From Ralstonia pickettii (lineage in GTDB: Bacteria; Pseudomonadota; Gammaproteobacteria; Burkholderiales; Burkholderiaceae): DNA of 64,000 bases. A model generated the notes under the pieces. It made no database searches and had not been told where the DNA came from. It saw only the letters and a program-made list of their open reading frames with translations. The stretch's first letter is position 1. Each line of letters opens with the position of its first letter. The stretch is from NCBI RefSeq assembly GCF_030582395.1, contig NZ_CP104381.1, forward strand, positions 620,001 to 684,000. Reading direction: 5' to 3'. Of the stretch, positions 26,693 through 36,010 are shown in pieces. The position numbers and the translations under genes are program-made.

Positions 26693-27848
26693 GGCCTGTT
26701 TGTTCTTGGAGTGGTTGCTCAGAATGGTTGGCGCCTCGGTGTACCAAGACCTCTTGATATACCTGCCAAGTTGCGTCCGCCATGTTGCCCATGCCGAAAT
26801 GTTGTTCCCAGTATTGGCGGGCGTCGTTCCCGAGGCGCTCTCTTTCTGCCCCGTTAGCCGCCAGTTGCGCCAGCGTCTCAGCCCAAGCTTGTACGTCGCT
26901 GGCCGGGACAAGGCGCCCGCAACTTCCGTCTGCCAGTTGCTCGCGGATGCCGGGCAGATCACTTGCAATAATGGGCAGGCCAGCTCGCATGGCTTCCAGG
27001 ATGGAGAGCGGAAAGCCTTCGTGGTCCGATGCGAGCACGAAGATCTGCGCGGACGCCAGCAAAGACGGAACGTCTGGAATGGCACCGAGAAACCTCACCT
27101 TTCCCGGAGCCACGGCGTCAGCCAGCGCGCTCAAGGCTTCCATTTGCGGACCATCTCCCGCGAGTACCAGCTCACAGTCCGGGAGGGTCGCCTGAGCGAA
27201 GGCACGAATGACGAGATCCGGGCGCTTGGGGGCAGCCAGGCGCGCAACCATGACGATACGGACCACCGCTGCACCAGGGACCGCGGGAGCGGCAGTGGTA
27301 TCGGCGATGCCGTTACGGATCACACTAACGCGTTTGGAGGCGATGGGCAGCGTATTCGCCATGGCGCGCTCGGCCTCGGCAACGCAGATCATGCGCGCCG
27401 TCAGCGGTGCCAGTATCCATTCGACCACGCGCGCGACGAGCCGCTGCCGCAAGGGTGCCGCTGGCTTGAATGCGAACCCGTGTACGGTGTACACGACGGG
27501 AATGCCAAGCACCCAGCCGGCCAGCCGTCCCAAGGCACCGGCTTTGGCACTATGCGCGTGAATCAAATCGGGTTTCGTGGTGCGCAATGCAGCAATCAAC
27601 TGCTTGAATGCCGACAGAGCGCGCCTCGGCGACAGCGCATTGTCCAGCAGCGTCAGGCGAATTGTATTGGCGCCCCTGGATTGCGCAGCGTCGAACAGTG
27701 GGCCATCACCTCCCGCAAGTACCACCGCATCGACACGCCCATGCAATGCATTAAGCAAATCAGCAACATGTGCCTGCGCCCCTCCCACTTCGGAGTTGGT
27801 AATTAGATAGGCAACGCGCGGGCGGCGCGGCGGCAAATGGGAAGACAC
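26685..27848 (-). CDS. GT4-family glycosyltransferase, first gene of the minus-strand operon
   Basis: A GT-B enzyme of about 387 residues: RVAYLITNSEVGGAQAHVADL, DLIHAHSAKAGALGRLAG, VVYTVHGFAF, VIRNGIADTT, ARLAAPKRPDLVIRAFA and ASDHEGFPLSILEAMRAGLPIIASDLPGI (EX7E). It resembles WcaL/PssF-like transferases that add the second sugar of a repeat. The start is uncertain: GTG at 27848 gives SSHLPPRRPRVAYL, while GTG at 27896 would add 16 residues of no conserved look; neither has a clear Shine-Dalgarno site. Confidence 0.9.
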   Translation of the reverse strand: MSSHLPPRRPRVAYLITNSEVGGAQAHVADLLNALHGRVDAVVLAGGDGPLFDAAQSRGANTIRLTLLDNALSPRRALSAFKQLIAALRTTKPDLIHAHSAKAGALGRLAGWVLGIPVVYTVHGFAFKPAAPLRQRLVARVVEWILAPLTARMICVAEAERAMANTLPIASKRVSVIRNGIADTTAAPAVPGAAVVRIVMVARLAAPKRPDLVIRAFAQATLPDCELVLAGDGPQMEALSALADAVAPGKVRFLGAIPDVPSLLASAQIFVLASDHEGFPLSILEAMRAGLPIIASDLPGIREQLADGSCGRLVPASDVQAWAETLAQLAANGAERERLGNDARQYWEQHFGMGNMADATWQVYQEVLVHRGANHSEQPLQEQTGHE

Positions 27849-27925
27849 GGTGCAAATGGCGTCCAAGCTGGCAGAGAATAAGGCGGGTTCGCCCACCGAC
27901 GCCGGCCAGTGCCGGTCAACCGTCC

Positions 27926-27931
27926 ATTATA
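27926..27931 (-). promoter_or_regulatory. -10 box for the minus-strand polysaccharide operon
   Basis: On the minus strand this reads TATAAT, a perfect sigma70 -10 hexamer, 30 to 80 bases ahead of the possible GTG starts of the first glycosyltransferase gene. No good -35 is seen at 16-18 bases; CCAACC is the nearest. Candidate half-sites of a regulator lie just upstream at 27952-27973. Confidence 0.4.
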
Positions 27932-27951
27932 AGGCGCGTGACACCGTTGGT

Positions 27952-27973
27952 TGGACTGTCCAGCTAATGGACA
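27952..27973. promoter_or_regulatory. cluster of TGGAC/GTCCA half-sites in divergent intergenic region
   Basis: TGGACTGTCCA (27952-27962) is an 11-base palindrome, and its right arm also forms TGTCCA-GCTAA-TGGACA (27957-27973). Three half-sites thus lie in 22 bases between the minus-strand operon and the phosphomannomutase gene, upstream of the minus-strand TATAAT. This is the arrangement of a dimer-binding operator, but no regulator can be assigned. Confidence 0.35.
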
Positions 27974-28042
27974 ATGTAACGGCGGCACGCACATCTTGAC
28001 CGTTTACAATGCTGTTCATCTTACATTCTCACGGACCATTCC

Positions 28043-29431
28043 ATGAGCAGCATCAACCCCACCATCTTCAAAGCCTACGACATCCGCGGCATCGTCGGAA
28101 AAACCGTCGATGCCGAAACCGCACGCCTGATCGGCCGTGCCTTCGGCTCCGCAGCTCGCGCCAAGGGCGAATCTGCCGTCGTCATCGGTCGCGATGGCCG
28201 CCTGTCTGGCCCGGAACTGCTTGCAGCGCTCGCAGAGGGCCTACGCGCCGGCGGCGTCGATGTGATCGATCTTGGCCTCGTGGCCACGCCGATGGTCTAC
28301 TTTGGCACAAACATCGAGCTGGCCGGTCGTCGCGCCACGTCAGGCGTGATGGTCACGGGCAGCCACAACCCGCCCGACTACAACGGTTTCAAGATGGTGC
28401 TGGCAGGCCAGGCCATCTACGGCGAGCAGATTCAAGCATTGCGCACGCGCATCGAGCAGGGCGATTTCACCGAGGGCGCAGGCGATTACGTCCAGGTGGA
28501 CATCCGTCAACAGTACATCGACCGAATCATCTCCGATGTCAAGGTGAGCCGCCCGATGAAGATTGCCGTGGACTGCGGCAACGGTGTGGCAGGCGCCTTT
28601 GCCCCGGAGCTGTTCCGTGCGATGGGCTGCGAGGTGACGGAGTTGTTCTGCGAGGTGGATGGCCACTTCCCGAACCACCATCCGGACCCGGCCCACGTCG
28701 AGAACCTGCAGGACCTGGTGCGCACGCTGCAGACCACCGATTGTGAACTCGGCCTCGCGTTCGATGGCGACGGCGACCGCCTGGGCGTGGTCACCAAGGA
28801 CGGCCAGGTCATCTTCCCCGACCGCCAGTTGATGCTGTTCGCGCAGGAAGTCCTGTCGCGCAACCCGGGCGGCGAAATCATCTTTGACGTGAAGTGCACG
28901 GGCAAGTTGGCGCCGTTCATTCGGGAGCACGGCGGTAAGGCCACGATGTGGAAGACGGGCCATTCGCTCGTCAAGGCCAAGCTGAAGGAAACGGGCGCAC
29001 CGCTGGCCGGTGAGATGAGCGGCCACATCTTCTTCAAGGATCGCTGGTACGGTTTCGATGACGGTCTTTACACGGGCGCGCGCCTGCTGGAAATTGTCTC
29101 GCGCCTGGCAGATCCGAGCGCCACACTCAACGCGCTGCCGAACTCGCACTGCACGCCTGAGCTGCAACTGAAGTGTGCGGAGGGCGAATCGTTCGAGCTG
29201 CTCGACAGGATCAAGGCCAATGCCACGTTTGCCGGCGCGAAGGAAGTGAACCGCATCGACGGCGTACGCGTGGAATACGAAGATGGCTTTGGCCTGGCGC
29301 GTCCGTCCAATACCACGCCGGTGGTGGTGATGCGCTTCGAGGCCGACAACGATGCCGCGATGGCGCGCATCCAGGGTGAATTCCGCCGCGTGATCCTGGC
29401 CGAGAAGCCGGACGCGCAACTGCCGTTCTGA
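28043..29431 (+). CDS. manB: phosphomannomutase/phosphoglucomutase
   Basis: A 462-residue alpha-D-phosphohexomutase that interconverts hexose-6-phosphate and hexose-1-phosphate, feeding GDP-mannose and UDP/dTDP-glucose routes used by the glycan clusters. All four family signatures are present: FKAYDIRGIVG, VMVTGSHNPPDYNGFK with the phosphoserine, AFDGDGDRLGVV binding the metal, and GEMSGHIFF for sugar binding; RPSNTTPVVVMRFEA is the phosphate-binding end. The AlgC-like pattern suggests dual specificity. It is divergent from the minus-strand operon; possible promoter bases upstream (TTGACC at 27996, TTACAT at 28021) are badly spaced. Confidence 0.95.
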   Translation: MSSINPTIFKAYDIRGIVGKTVDAETARLIGRAFGSAARAKGESAVVIGRDGRLSGPELLAALAEGLRAGGVDVIDLGLVATPMVYFGTNIELAGRRATSGVMVTGSHNPPDYNGFKMVLAGQAIYGEQIQALRTRIEQGDFTEGAGDYVQVDIRQQYIDRIISDVKVSRPMKIAVDCGNGVAGAFAPELFRAMGCEVTELFCEVDGHFPNHHPDPAHVENLQDLVRTLQTTDCELGLAFDGDGDRLGVVTKDGQVIFPDRQLMLFAQEVLSRNPGGEIIFDVKCTGKLAPFIREHGGKATMWKTGHSLVKAKLKETGAPLAGEMSGHIFFKDRWYGFDDGLYTGARLLEIVSRLADPSATLNALPNSHCTPELQLKCAEGESFELLDRIKANATFAGAKEVNRIDGVRVEYEDGFGLARPSNTTPVVVMRFEADNDAAMARIQGEFRRVILAEKPDAQLPF

Positions 29432-29474
29432 TCGCACGGTTCGCACTCATGAAGTTGGGGGAAGGGGTGGCGGC

Positions 29475-30473
29475 ATGCGCGTGCTGATCGTCAAGGTTTC
29501 GTCGCTTGGCGATGTGGTGCATTGCACGCCGGTGGTGGCCGATATCCTGCGTGCGTATCCGGATGCCGAGATCGATTGGGTGGTTGAAGAGGGCTTTGCC
29601 GGACTGGTGCGCATCGTGCGCGGGGTCCGGGGCGTGATTCCGTTTTCCCTGCGGCGGTGGCGCAAGTCACTGGGCTCCGGCAGGACTTGGGGCGAGGTGG
29701 CGGCGTTCCGTCGCGCGTTGCGTGCGAAGTCATACGATGCGGTGCTCGACACGCAAGGCCTCATCAAGACGGCGCTCGTCGCGGCCCAGGCCAAGCTGGC
29801 GCCGGGCGGTTTCGTGGCGGGCTTCGGCAATCGCACGGAAGGTGCCGGCTATGAGCCGCTTGCCAAGCTGTTCTACCAACGCAAAATCGAAATGGAACCG
29901 CACATCCATGTGGTCGAGCGCTCGCGCCGCATGGTGGCGGAGGCGCTCGGTTACGCGCTGACCGACACCATCGACTTCGGTTTGCAGCCGCCGGCCGACT
30001 TGCCGTTCAATCTGCCGCGTCCGTACGTGGCACTGGTGCACGCGACTTCGCGTGCCGACAAAGGGTGGCCGCTGGAGGCGTGGGTGGATGTCGCACGCGC
30101 GCTGCTTGCACGCGACTACGCTATCGCCTTGCCGTGGGGCAGCGAGACCGAGCGACGCACGAGTGAAGCCATCCGTGAGGCCATCGTCGCCGCGGTGCCC
30201 GGAACGGTGGGGCGCGTGGTGATCCCGCCGCGCATGTCTCTGCCGGATGTGACGGCATTTCTCGATCAAGCGATTGCGGTGGTGGGGGTGGATACCGGCC
30301 TCGTGCACATTGGGGCAGCGTTGTGCAAGCCGACCGTGGCGCTTTACAACTTCACCACGTCGTGGCGTACCGGTGGCTATTGGACGCCGAACGTACACGA
30401 CATCGGCAACGCCCAAGCCCATCCCACCAGCGCGCAGGCGCTCGATGCGCTCCGTACGCTGGGTGTGCTCTGA
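29475..30473 (+). CDS. waaC: lipopolysaccharide heptosyltransferase I
   Basis: WaaC adds the first L-glycero-D-manno-heptose to Kdo of the LPS inner core at the inner membrane. The 332-residue GT9 protein starts RVLIVKVSSLGDVVHCTPVVADI, and has HVVERSRRM, VALVHATSRADKGWP and GVDTGLVHIGAALCKPTVALY, all typical of heptosyltransferase I. A GA-rich stretch (GGGGAAGGGGTGG) lies before the ATG. Its last base pair overlaps the waaA start (TGATG), making a waaC-waaA operon. Confidence 0.94.
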   Translation: MRVLIVKVSSLGDVVHCTPVVADILRAYPDAEIDWVVEEGFAGLVRIVRGVRGVIPFSLRRWRKSLGSGRTWGEVAAFRRALRAKSYDAVLDTQGLIKTALVAAQAKLAPGGFVAGFGNRTEGAGYEPLAKLFYQRKIEMEPHIHVVERSRRMVAEALGYALTDTIDFGLQPPADLPFNLPRPYVALVHATSRADKGWPLEAWVDVARALLARDYAIALPWGSETERRTSEAIREAIVAAVPGTVGRVVIPPRMSLPDVTAFLDQAIAVVGVDTGLVHIGAALCKPTVALYNFTTSWRTGGYWTPNVHDIGNAQAHPTSAQALDALRTLGVL

Positions 30474-31789
30474 TGCTGCGCCTTCTGTATCGCTGGTTGT
30501 GGCGCATCGCGCTGCCGTTCGCCCTGCTGCGCCTGTGGTGGCGCGGCCGAAAGGAGCCCGGCTATCGCCAGCACGTCGGCGAGCGGCTCGGCTTCTACCC
30601 GCCACGCCCGAATCCGGACCGCCCGCTGCTGTGGGTGCATGCCGTGTCCGTTGGCGAGACACGCGCTGCGCAGCCGCTGATCGATGCGCTGTTGGCGCGC
30701 TTCCCGCACCACGCTGTCTTGCTGACGCACATGACGCCGACGGGTCGCCGCACCGGCGCCGAGTTTGCGGCCCAACGCAGCGGCCGGATCATCCAGGCGT
30801 ATCTGCCGTACGACTTGCCGAGCGTAGTCGATCGGTTTCTGCGTCATTTCCAACCGCGTCTTGGTTTGCTGATGGAGACCGAGATCTGGCCGGTGCTGAT
30901 CGAGCGTGCCTACTCGGCTGGTGTGCCGATGGTGCTCGTCAACGGGCGCCTGTCTGCGCGCAGCCACCGGCGGACCGCGCGCCTGGGTGACGCCGCGCGC
31001 CAGACGTACGCGCAACTCGCCGCGGTGCTGGCACAGACGCCCGACGATGCTGATCGCTACCGCTCGCTCGGCGTGCCGCGCGTGCGGGTGACCGGTAACC
31101 TGAAGTTCGACATCACGCCGCATGTCGACCAGATCATGGCTGGCCGCGTGCTGCATGATGCGCTGCACGGTCGCTCAGCATGGGTGGCGGCCAGCACGCG
31201 CGAGGGCGAAGAGGCGTTGCTGCTCGACGCATGGCTGGCACATCGCGCGCAGCATGTCGGGCGCCGGCATGCCCTGCTGATTCTTGTGCCGCGTCATCCG
31301 CAGCGCTTTGAAGAAGTGGCCCAGGCCGCCGAGCGCGCAGGCCTACGCGTCGTGCGTCGCAGTGCATTGTCGGTGTCGGCAGCAGGGTTGACGGATTCCG
31401 ATCGACTTGCCGAGGCCGATGTCTTGCTTGGTGATTCGATGGGCGAGATGGCGTTGTATTACTCAGCTGGCGAAGTGGCGTTCATTGGCGGTAGCCTGCT
31501 TCCGCTCGGTGGGCAGAACTTGATCGAGGCCTGCGCAGTCGGCACGCCCGTGGTCATCGGCCCGCATACATTCAACTTCGCGCAGGCAACGCGCGATGCG
31601 GTGGCGGCAGGCGCGTGCGCGCAGGTGGCCGATGCCGCCGCGGCCGTACGTGTGATCGACGCGTGGCTGTCGGATGCCGATGCTCGCGAAGCTGCGTCAC
31701 GCGCGGCTTTGGCTTTTGCCGCTACCCACGGAGGTGCGACGGCCCGTACGGTGGAGGCGGTGGCGTCTCTCGTCCTGCCGACGCTGTAA
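30473..31789 (+). CDS. waaA: 3-deoxy-D-manno-octulosonic acid (Kdo) transferase
   Basis: WaaA transfers Kdo from CMP-Kdo to lipid IVA. The 438-residue GT30 protein has an N-terminal membrane anchor (LLYRWLWRIALPFALLRLWW), RQHVGERLGFYP, LLWVHAVSVGETRAAQPLI with the catalytic Glu, LLMETEIWPVLI, and in the donor domain VGDSMGEMALYY-like LLGDSMGEMALYYSAGEVAFIGGSL and GGQNLIEACAVGTPVVIGPH. Start ATG 30473 overlaps the waaC stop. An upstream extension of the frame lies inside waaC and is not coding. Confidence 0.95.
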   Translation: MLRLLYRWLWRIALPFALLRLWWRGRKEPGYRQHVGERLGFYPPRPNPDRPLLWVHAVSVGETRAAQPLIDALLARFPHHAVLLTHMTPTGRRTGAEFAAQRSGRIIQAYLPYDLPSVVDRFLRHFQPRLGLLMETEIWPVLIERAYSAGVPMVLVNGRLSARSHRRTARLGDAARQTYAQLAAVLAQTPDDADRYRSLGVPRVRVTGNLKFDITPHVDQIMAGRVLHDALHGRSAWVAASTREGEEALLLDAWLAHRAQHVGRRHALLILVPRHPQRFEEVAQAAERAGLRVVRRSALSVSAAGLTDSDRLAEADVLLGDSMGEMALYYSAGEVAFIGGSLLPLGGQNLIEACAVGTPVVIGPHTFNFAQATRDAVAAGACAQVADAAAAVRVIDAWLSDADAREAASRAALAFAATHGGATARTVEAVASLVLPTL

Positions 31790-31901
31790 CCAACGCTGTG
31801 ATGCGGTGCATGTCCGGCACGAAACGTGCGAACTCATTACGAGTCGGGCAGACTAATGGCTCTCGTGTAGTTTGCATTCCGTCATCGTTCACGATCCGTT
31901 C

Positions 31902-32582
31902 ATGTCCCAACCGAATCGACCCAAGCCGAGCCTGCTGAAAACGCCGCGCCGCGTGGTGCTGACCGCCGCGGCGCTGGCCGCAATGACCGCCGCCACCATC
32001 ATCGGTGCCGGCTGCATGACGCCAACGCCTTCATCCTCGCCCGCTGCGGCCGCCCCCGCTGCTGCGTCAGCGTCCGCCGCTGCAACCAAACAGACTCCTG
32101 CCAACGCCGCACCCAATACGGGCCAGGCGTCGCTCGCCCAAGCGCAGGGCGAAGGCCGCTCGCGGTTCGTGCTCGTGCGTTGGCAAGAGTCGGGCGCTGC
32201 GCCCAAGGAGTTGCCCTCTGCCGAAGGCGACGACGCTGACCCGGCTGCGCAGCCGATTTCCATCGAATTCAGTGGCGGCCTGGAGGCGGCCAACGGCGTG
32301 GTGTCCGGCTACTCGGGCTGCAATCGCTTCTCGGGGCCGTATGAGAAGCTCGCCTCGGGCATGCGCTTCGGCAACCTGGTATCGACGCGCATGGCGTGCG
32401 ACCCGGCGCGCATGGAGCTGGAAACCGCGTTCCTGGAGGCGCTCAAGTCGCCGTTGGCGACTGTCGGTATGCAGCCCTCGGCCAGCGGCAAGCAGGGCCG
32501 CCAGGTGATCTGGAAGACGACCAGCGGCGCACTGCTGCAGTTTGCCGAACGGCCTTTGCCGCCGCGCGGCCAGACCCACTGA
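31902..32582 (+). CDS. META-domain lipoprotein-like protein
   Basis: A 226-residue exported protein. A basic N-terminus (KTPRRVV) and hydrophobic segment lead to IIGAGC, a weak lipobox, followed by an Ala/Ser/Pro-rich linker. Residues about 110-225 form a META domain (HslJ family): GVVSGYSGCNRFSGPYE, LVSTRMACDPARMELETAFLEAL. Its role is unknown; HslJ has been linked to novobiocin resistance in E. coli. ATG 31902 is chosen since the frame further up lacks a signal sequence. Its stop directly abuts the stop of convergent tolC. Confidence 0.85.
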   Translation: MSQPNRPKPSLLKTPRRVVLTAAALAAMTAATIIGAGCMTPTPSSSPAAAAPAAASASAAATKQTPANAAPNTGQASLAQAQGEGRSRFVLVRWQESGAAPKELPSAEGDDADPAAQPISIEFSGGLEAANGVVSGYSGCNRFSGPYEKLASGMRFGNLVSTRMACDPARMELETAFLEALKSPLATVGMQPSASGKQGRQVIWKTTSGALLQFAERPLPPRGQTH

Positions 32583-34049
32583 TCAGCGCTTGGCGGACTT
32601 GCCGGCAGGTTTGGCCGATTCAGATTTGGCGCTTGCCGGTGGTAACGCCGTGATATCGCTCGAGCCGTTTGCCGTGAGTAGCGTGTTCACCTGAATCACG
32701 TCTGCCTCACTCAACGAGCCGGCGGCAGACTTCAGCCGCAGCCCATTGACGATGGTGTCGTAACGCGCGCGCGCCAGATCGCGGCGTGCCTGGAAGAGCT
32801 GCGCCTGCGAATTCAGCACGTCGGTGCCGATGCGTACGCCCACACCGTAGGCGAGCTGGTTGGAGTCGTATGCCGTGCGCGCCGATAGCTCGGCCGCTTC
32901 CAGCGCTTTCACCTGCGCAAGTCCGGCAATCACGCCAATATAGGCTTGCCTCGCCCCTTGCTCGGCAGAGCGGCGGGCAAATTCGAGGTCATTTGCGGCC
33001 TTGGTTTGCAACGCGATGTTCTCGCGCACGCGCGACTGGATCGCCCCGCCCGCAAAGATCGGGATCGAGACCTGCACGCCAATCTGTGAACTGTCGAAGC
33101 GCGCGCCGCCCGGCAGCGACGGCAGGTATTGGTTGCCGCTGGCATTGGTGTGGCCGGTCTGCGCCACGAGGTCGACCGAAGGCAGGTGGCCCGCGGTGGC
33201 TTTCTTCACATCGCGCTCTGCACTTTGCAGGTTGTATTGCGCCAGTGCCACCTGCAGGTTGCTGCTGCGCGCCTGGTCCACCCAAGGTTCCGCTGAAGCG
33301 GGCTCCGGCTGGGGGATCGCGACGCCTGGGCGCACGCCGGCCAACGTGCCAACAGGCTCCCCGATGATCTGCTTGAGCGCCGACTGCTTGATCTCGAAGT
33401 CGCTGCGTGCGGCAATGACGCTGGCGTCGATCGCGTCGCGGCGGGCCTGCGCGTCGTTCGCGTCGGTGATGTTGGCGTTGCCGACGTCGAAGTTGCGGCG
33501 AGCCTGTTCGTACTGCTGCTGGATCGCATCGCGCTGCGCGGTGGCGAGTTGCAGCGTGTCCTGCGCGTTGAGCACGTCAAAGTAGGCCTGCGCCGTGCGC
33601 GTGATGAGATCGAGTTGCGCTTGCGCGAGAGAGGCCTCGGCGGCCTGCGCAGCGATTTCCCCTTGCTTGTAGGTTTCCCACCGGTCCCAGCGGAAGAGCG
33701 GCTGCGACAGCGACAGCGTCCAGCCCGTCGAAGAGAACGTCTTGTTGAATTCAGCCGGGGCGGTTTGATCGAAGATGATGCGCGTGGAACTCCAGGCGCC
33801 GCCAATTTGCGGCAGCAGACCGGCGCGGCCTTGCGTGAGCTTCTCGCGTTGCGCCAGCGACTGCGCGCGCGCCGATGCGAATTGCGGATCGTTCGCCAGC
33901 GCGGCACGGTACGCGGAGAGGAGGTCGGTTGCAGCGGCCGGGTTCGGTTGGGCCTGCGCCCACGCGAACATCGGCATCATCGAACAGCACAGCACAACAA
34001 GCGAACCGCGCGCGGCCATCCGCGTACGGCTACTGCGAGCAACAGTCAT
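32583..34049 (-). CDS. tolC: TolC-family outer membrane efflux protein
   Basis: A 488-residue outer membrane channel subunit for tripartite efflux or type I secretion. The N-terminal signal peptide (SLVVLCCSMMPMFAWAQA) is followed by DLLSAYRAALANDPQFASARAQ, a classic TolC start, and the two repeated alpha-helical/beta blocks (GWTLSLSQPLFRWDRW; IGVQVSIPIFAGGAIQSRVREN). A short Lys-rich tail ends the protein. Start ATG at 34049. It is the last gene of the tetR-pcm-rhodanese-tolC line on the minus strand and is distinct from the secretion-locus copy at 50479. Confidence 0.94.
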   Translation of the reverse strand: MTVARSSRTRMAARGSLVVLCCSMMPMFAWAQAQPNPAAATDLLSAYRAALANDPQFASARAQSLAQREKLTQGRAGLLPQIGGAWSSTRIIFDQTAPAEFNKTFSSTGWTLSLSQPLFRWDRWETYKQGEIAAQAAEASLAQAQLDLITRTAQAYFDVLNAQDTLQLATAQRDAIQQQYEQARRNFDVGNANITDANDAQARRDAIDASVIAARSDFEIKQSALKQIIGEPVGTLAGVRPGVAIPQPEPASAEPWVDQARSSNLQVALAQYNLQSAERDVKKATAGHLPSVDLVAQTGHTNASGNQYLPSLPGGARFDSSQIGVQVSIPIFAGGAIQSRVRENIALQTKAANDLEFARRSAEQGARQAYIGVIAGLAQVKALEAAELSARTAYDSNQLAYGVGVRIGTDVLNSQAQLFQARRDLARARYDTIVNGLRLKSAAGSLSEADVIQVNTLLTANGSSDITALPPASAKSESAKPAGKSAKR

Positions 34050-34164
34050 AAAGCCCCCGAGCGAGGAGGAAACGTTCGCATTCGGAAGGCAGCGCGGGCG
34101 CTTCAGACCCTGTTCAGTGGCTGCGGAGCCTGAACAAGGCTTTGCCCGGCGGCGGCTTCCCCAA

Positions 34165-34497
34165 TCAGTACGTCGCCATCTGCGGGTCCACCTGGTGAGC
34201 CCAGGCATGGACGCCGCCTTGCAGGTTGTAGACGCGCGCAGCATCAAAGCCGGCACGTTGAATCAGAAACTGCGCAACCTGCGCGCTGCGTCCGCCGTGG
34301 TGGCAGATGCAGACGATGTCTTGGTCAGCATTCAGCTCGCTGGCACGTGCCGGGATCTGGTCCATCGGGATGTGCGTGATGCCCGGAATGGCACAGATTT
34401 CCACCTCCTCCGTCCAGCGCACGTCGAGCAGGACGGGCTTCGCGCGCGATGCGTCGGCGAGCCATTGGGCGAGGGCGGTGGGGGCGAGCTGCTGCAT
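34165..34497 (-). CDS. rhodanese-like sulfurtransferase domain protein
   Basis: A 110-residue single rhodanese domain: LLDVRWTEEVEICAIPGITHIPM at the N-terminus and the active-site loop CICHHGGRSAQVAQFL, where the cysteine of CHHGGR is the persulfide carrier. Closing NLQGGVHAWAHQVDP is the conserved end. It is probably a cytoplasmic sulfur carrier or a small phosphatase-like protein. It sits 24 bases after pcm and 115 bases before tolC on the minus strand. Confidence 0.92.
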   Translation of the reverse strand: MQQLAPTALAQWLADASRAKPVLLDVRWTEEVEICAIPGITHIPMDQIPARASELNADQDIVCICHHGGRSAQVAQFLIQRAGFDAARVYNLQGGVHAWAHQVDPQMATY

Positions 34498-34520
34498 GAT
34501 GATTGGGGAGCCGAGATGGA

Positions 34521-35177
34521 TCAGAAGCGGAAGTGCGACGGTGCGGGAACGCCCACCAGCGGCGTCACATACGTCTCGAACAGGTTGCGCGTCTGATATT
34601 CGGTGTTGGAGATGCGAGTGATGAGCTGTGCTTCCATGACCGGCGCGCCGCCCACAAAGATCGACAGGCGGCCCCCAACCTTGAGTTGCTTGAGCAGCGC
34701 TTCCGGCACGGCAGGTACCGAGCCCGATACGCAGATGACGTCGTAGAGGCCATCGCCCCAGCCTTGTGCGCCGCTGGCTTCGACCACGTCGACGTTCGTG
34801 ACGCCGTTGCGCGAAAGGTTGTCGCGGGCGAAGGCGACGAGTTCCGGCACGATGTCGAGCGTGGTGACCTGGCGGCCGCGATGGGCCAGCAGGGCGGCCA
34901 TGTAGCCGGAGCCAGCGCCGACTTCCAACACGTCTTCGTGCTTGCGCACGACCAGCTCTTGCAGCACGCGGGCTTCCACGCGCGGCGCCAGCATGTTCTG
35001 CCCGCCAGCCAGGGGGATTTCCATGTCGACGAAAGCCAGCGCGCGGTAGGCCTCGGGCACGTAGTGTTCGCGCTTGACGACGCTGAGCAGGTCGAGAACG
35101 TCGGTATCGAGCACGTCCCAAGGACGGATTTGCTGCTCGATCATGTTGAACCGGGATTTTTCGATGTCCATGGGCAT
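34521..35177 (-). CDS. pcm: protein-L-isoaspartate O-methyltransferase family protein
   Basis: A 218-residue SAM-dependent enzyme expected to repair isoaspartyl residues. Seen are MIEQQIRPWDVLD, REHYVPEAYRALAFVDMEIPLAGGQNMLAPRVEARVLQEL (the substrate-binding start of PIMT), VLEVGAGSGYMAALLA (motif I), and GGRLSIFVGG. The family branch in betaproteobacteria is often called Pcm-like and may have other roles. Start ATG 35177 or the ATG two codons downstream (35171); both are close. It is followed by the rhodanese gene. Confidence 0.88.
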   Translation of the reverse strand: MPMDIEKSRFNMIEQQIRPWDVLDTDVLDLLSVVKREHYVPEAYRALAFVDMEIPLAGGQNMLAPRVEARVLQELVVRKHEDVLEVGAGSGYMAALLAHRGRQVTTLDIVPELVAFARDNLSRNGVTNVDVVEASGAQGWGDGLYDVICVSGSVPAVPEALLKQLKVGGRLSIFVGGAPVMEAQLITRISNTEYQTRNLFETYVTPLVGVPAPSHFRF

Positions 35178-35266
35178 GCCTTCCACGCGGAGCGAGTGAT
35201 GCAAATGAGGGTTTGACGAGAAACCCGGCATTTTAGCAAGTCCGGAGGACATTCCGGCAGATGTTG

Positions 35267-36010
35267 TCATGACGAGGCGCCTTGATCGGGGTTGTCGCCG
35301 CCCTCGGGCAAGGGGCGCCACGGTTGCGCGGTGAGGGCGGGTGGAGGCGGAATCACCGCGCCCGTCGCCGGATTGCGTAGCACGCCGTGCAGCAGCAGCG
35401 ACACGACGTGGGCGATAAACGCCTTCGGTTCCAGCTCCCGGTGCGAGCAGGGGCCGAACGAATGCTTCCACATCATCAGGAAGATCATCGGCGCGACCAT
35501 GGTCAGTGTGGTCAGGTCGATGTTGACGTCGCGGAATTCGCCGCGGGCCATGCCGCGTTCGAGGATGCGCGCGAACAGGCGGTCGCAGCGGTCGATGACT
35601 TCTTCGTGGTAGTACTGCGCCAGGTCGGGAAAATTGCCCGATTCGGCCATCAGCAGCTTGGTGAGGCCCGAAGCCGGGGATTCGCCGATGAGTTCCCACC
35701 AGCCCATCAGAATCTCGTGCAGCAGCGCTTCGCTGGTGCCGTCAAAACTGTCGATCAGGGCCTCGCCCTCGGCCAGCGCGGGCACCAGGTTTTCCTGCAC
35801 GACGGCCTTGAACAGCTCTTCCTTGTTCGCGAAGTACAAGTAGACCGTGCCCTTGGATACGCCGGCAGCCGACGCCACGTCTTCCAGCCGCGTGGCCGCA
35901 TAGCCGCGCGCCACGAACAGGCTCAGCGCGGCGGCGACCAGTTCCTGGGGGCGGGCCTCTTTGCGGCGGGTCCAGCGTTTGGAGGAAGACTCGGAATCTT
36001 GATCAGTCAC
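35267..36010 (-). CDS. TetR/AcrR-family regulator
   Basis: A 247-residue repressor with the DNA-binding helix-turn-helix at about 22-68: [49 protein letters not shown]. The C-terminal ligand/dimer domain follows, ending in a Pro-rich tail. It starts at GTG 36010. Position upstream of pcm, rhodanese and tolC suggests it controls this line. The region ahead of it (36061-36080) has an imperfect palindrome centred on CCGG (TTTCCGGTCA) that could be its operator, but the arms match poorly. Confidence 0.9.
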   Translation of the reverse strand: MTDQDSESSSKRWTRRKEARPQELVAAALSLFVARGYAATRLEDVASAAGVSKGTVYLYFANKEELFKAVVQENLVPALAEGEALIDSFDGTSEALLHEILMGWWELIGESPASGLTKLLMAESGNFPDLAQYYHEEVIDRCDRLFARILERGMARGEFRDVNIDLTTLTMVAPMIFLMMWKHSFGPCSHRELEPKAFIAHVVSLLLHGVLRNPATGAVIPPPPALTAQPWRPLPEGGDNPDQGASS

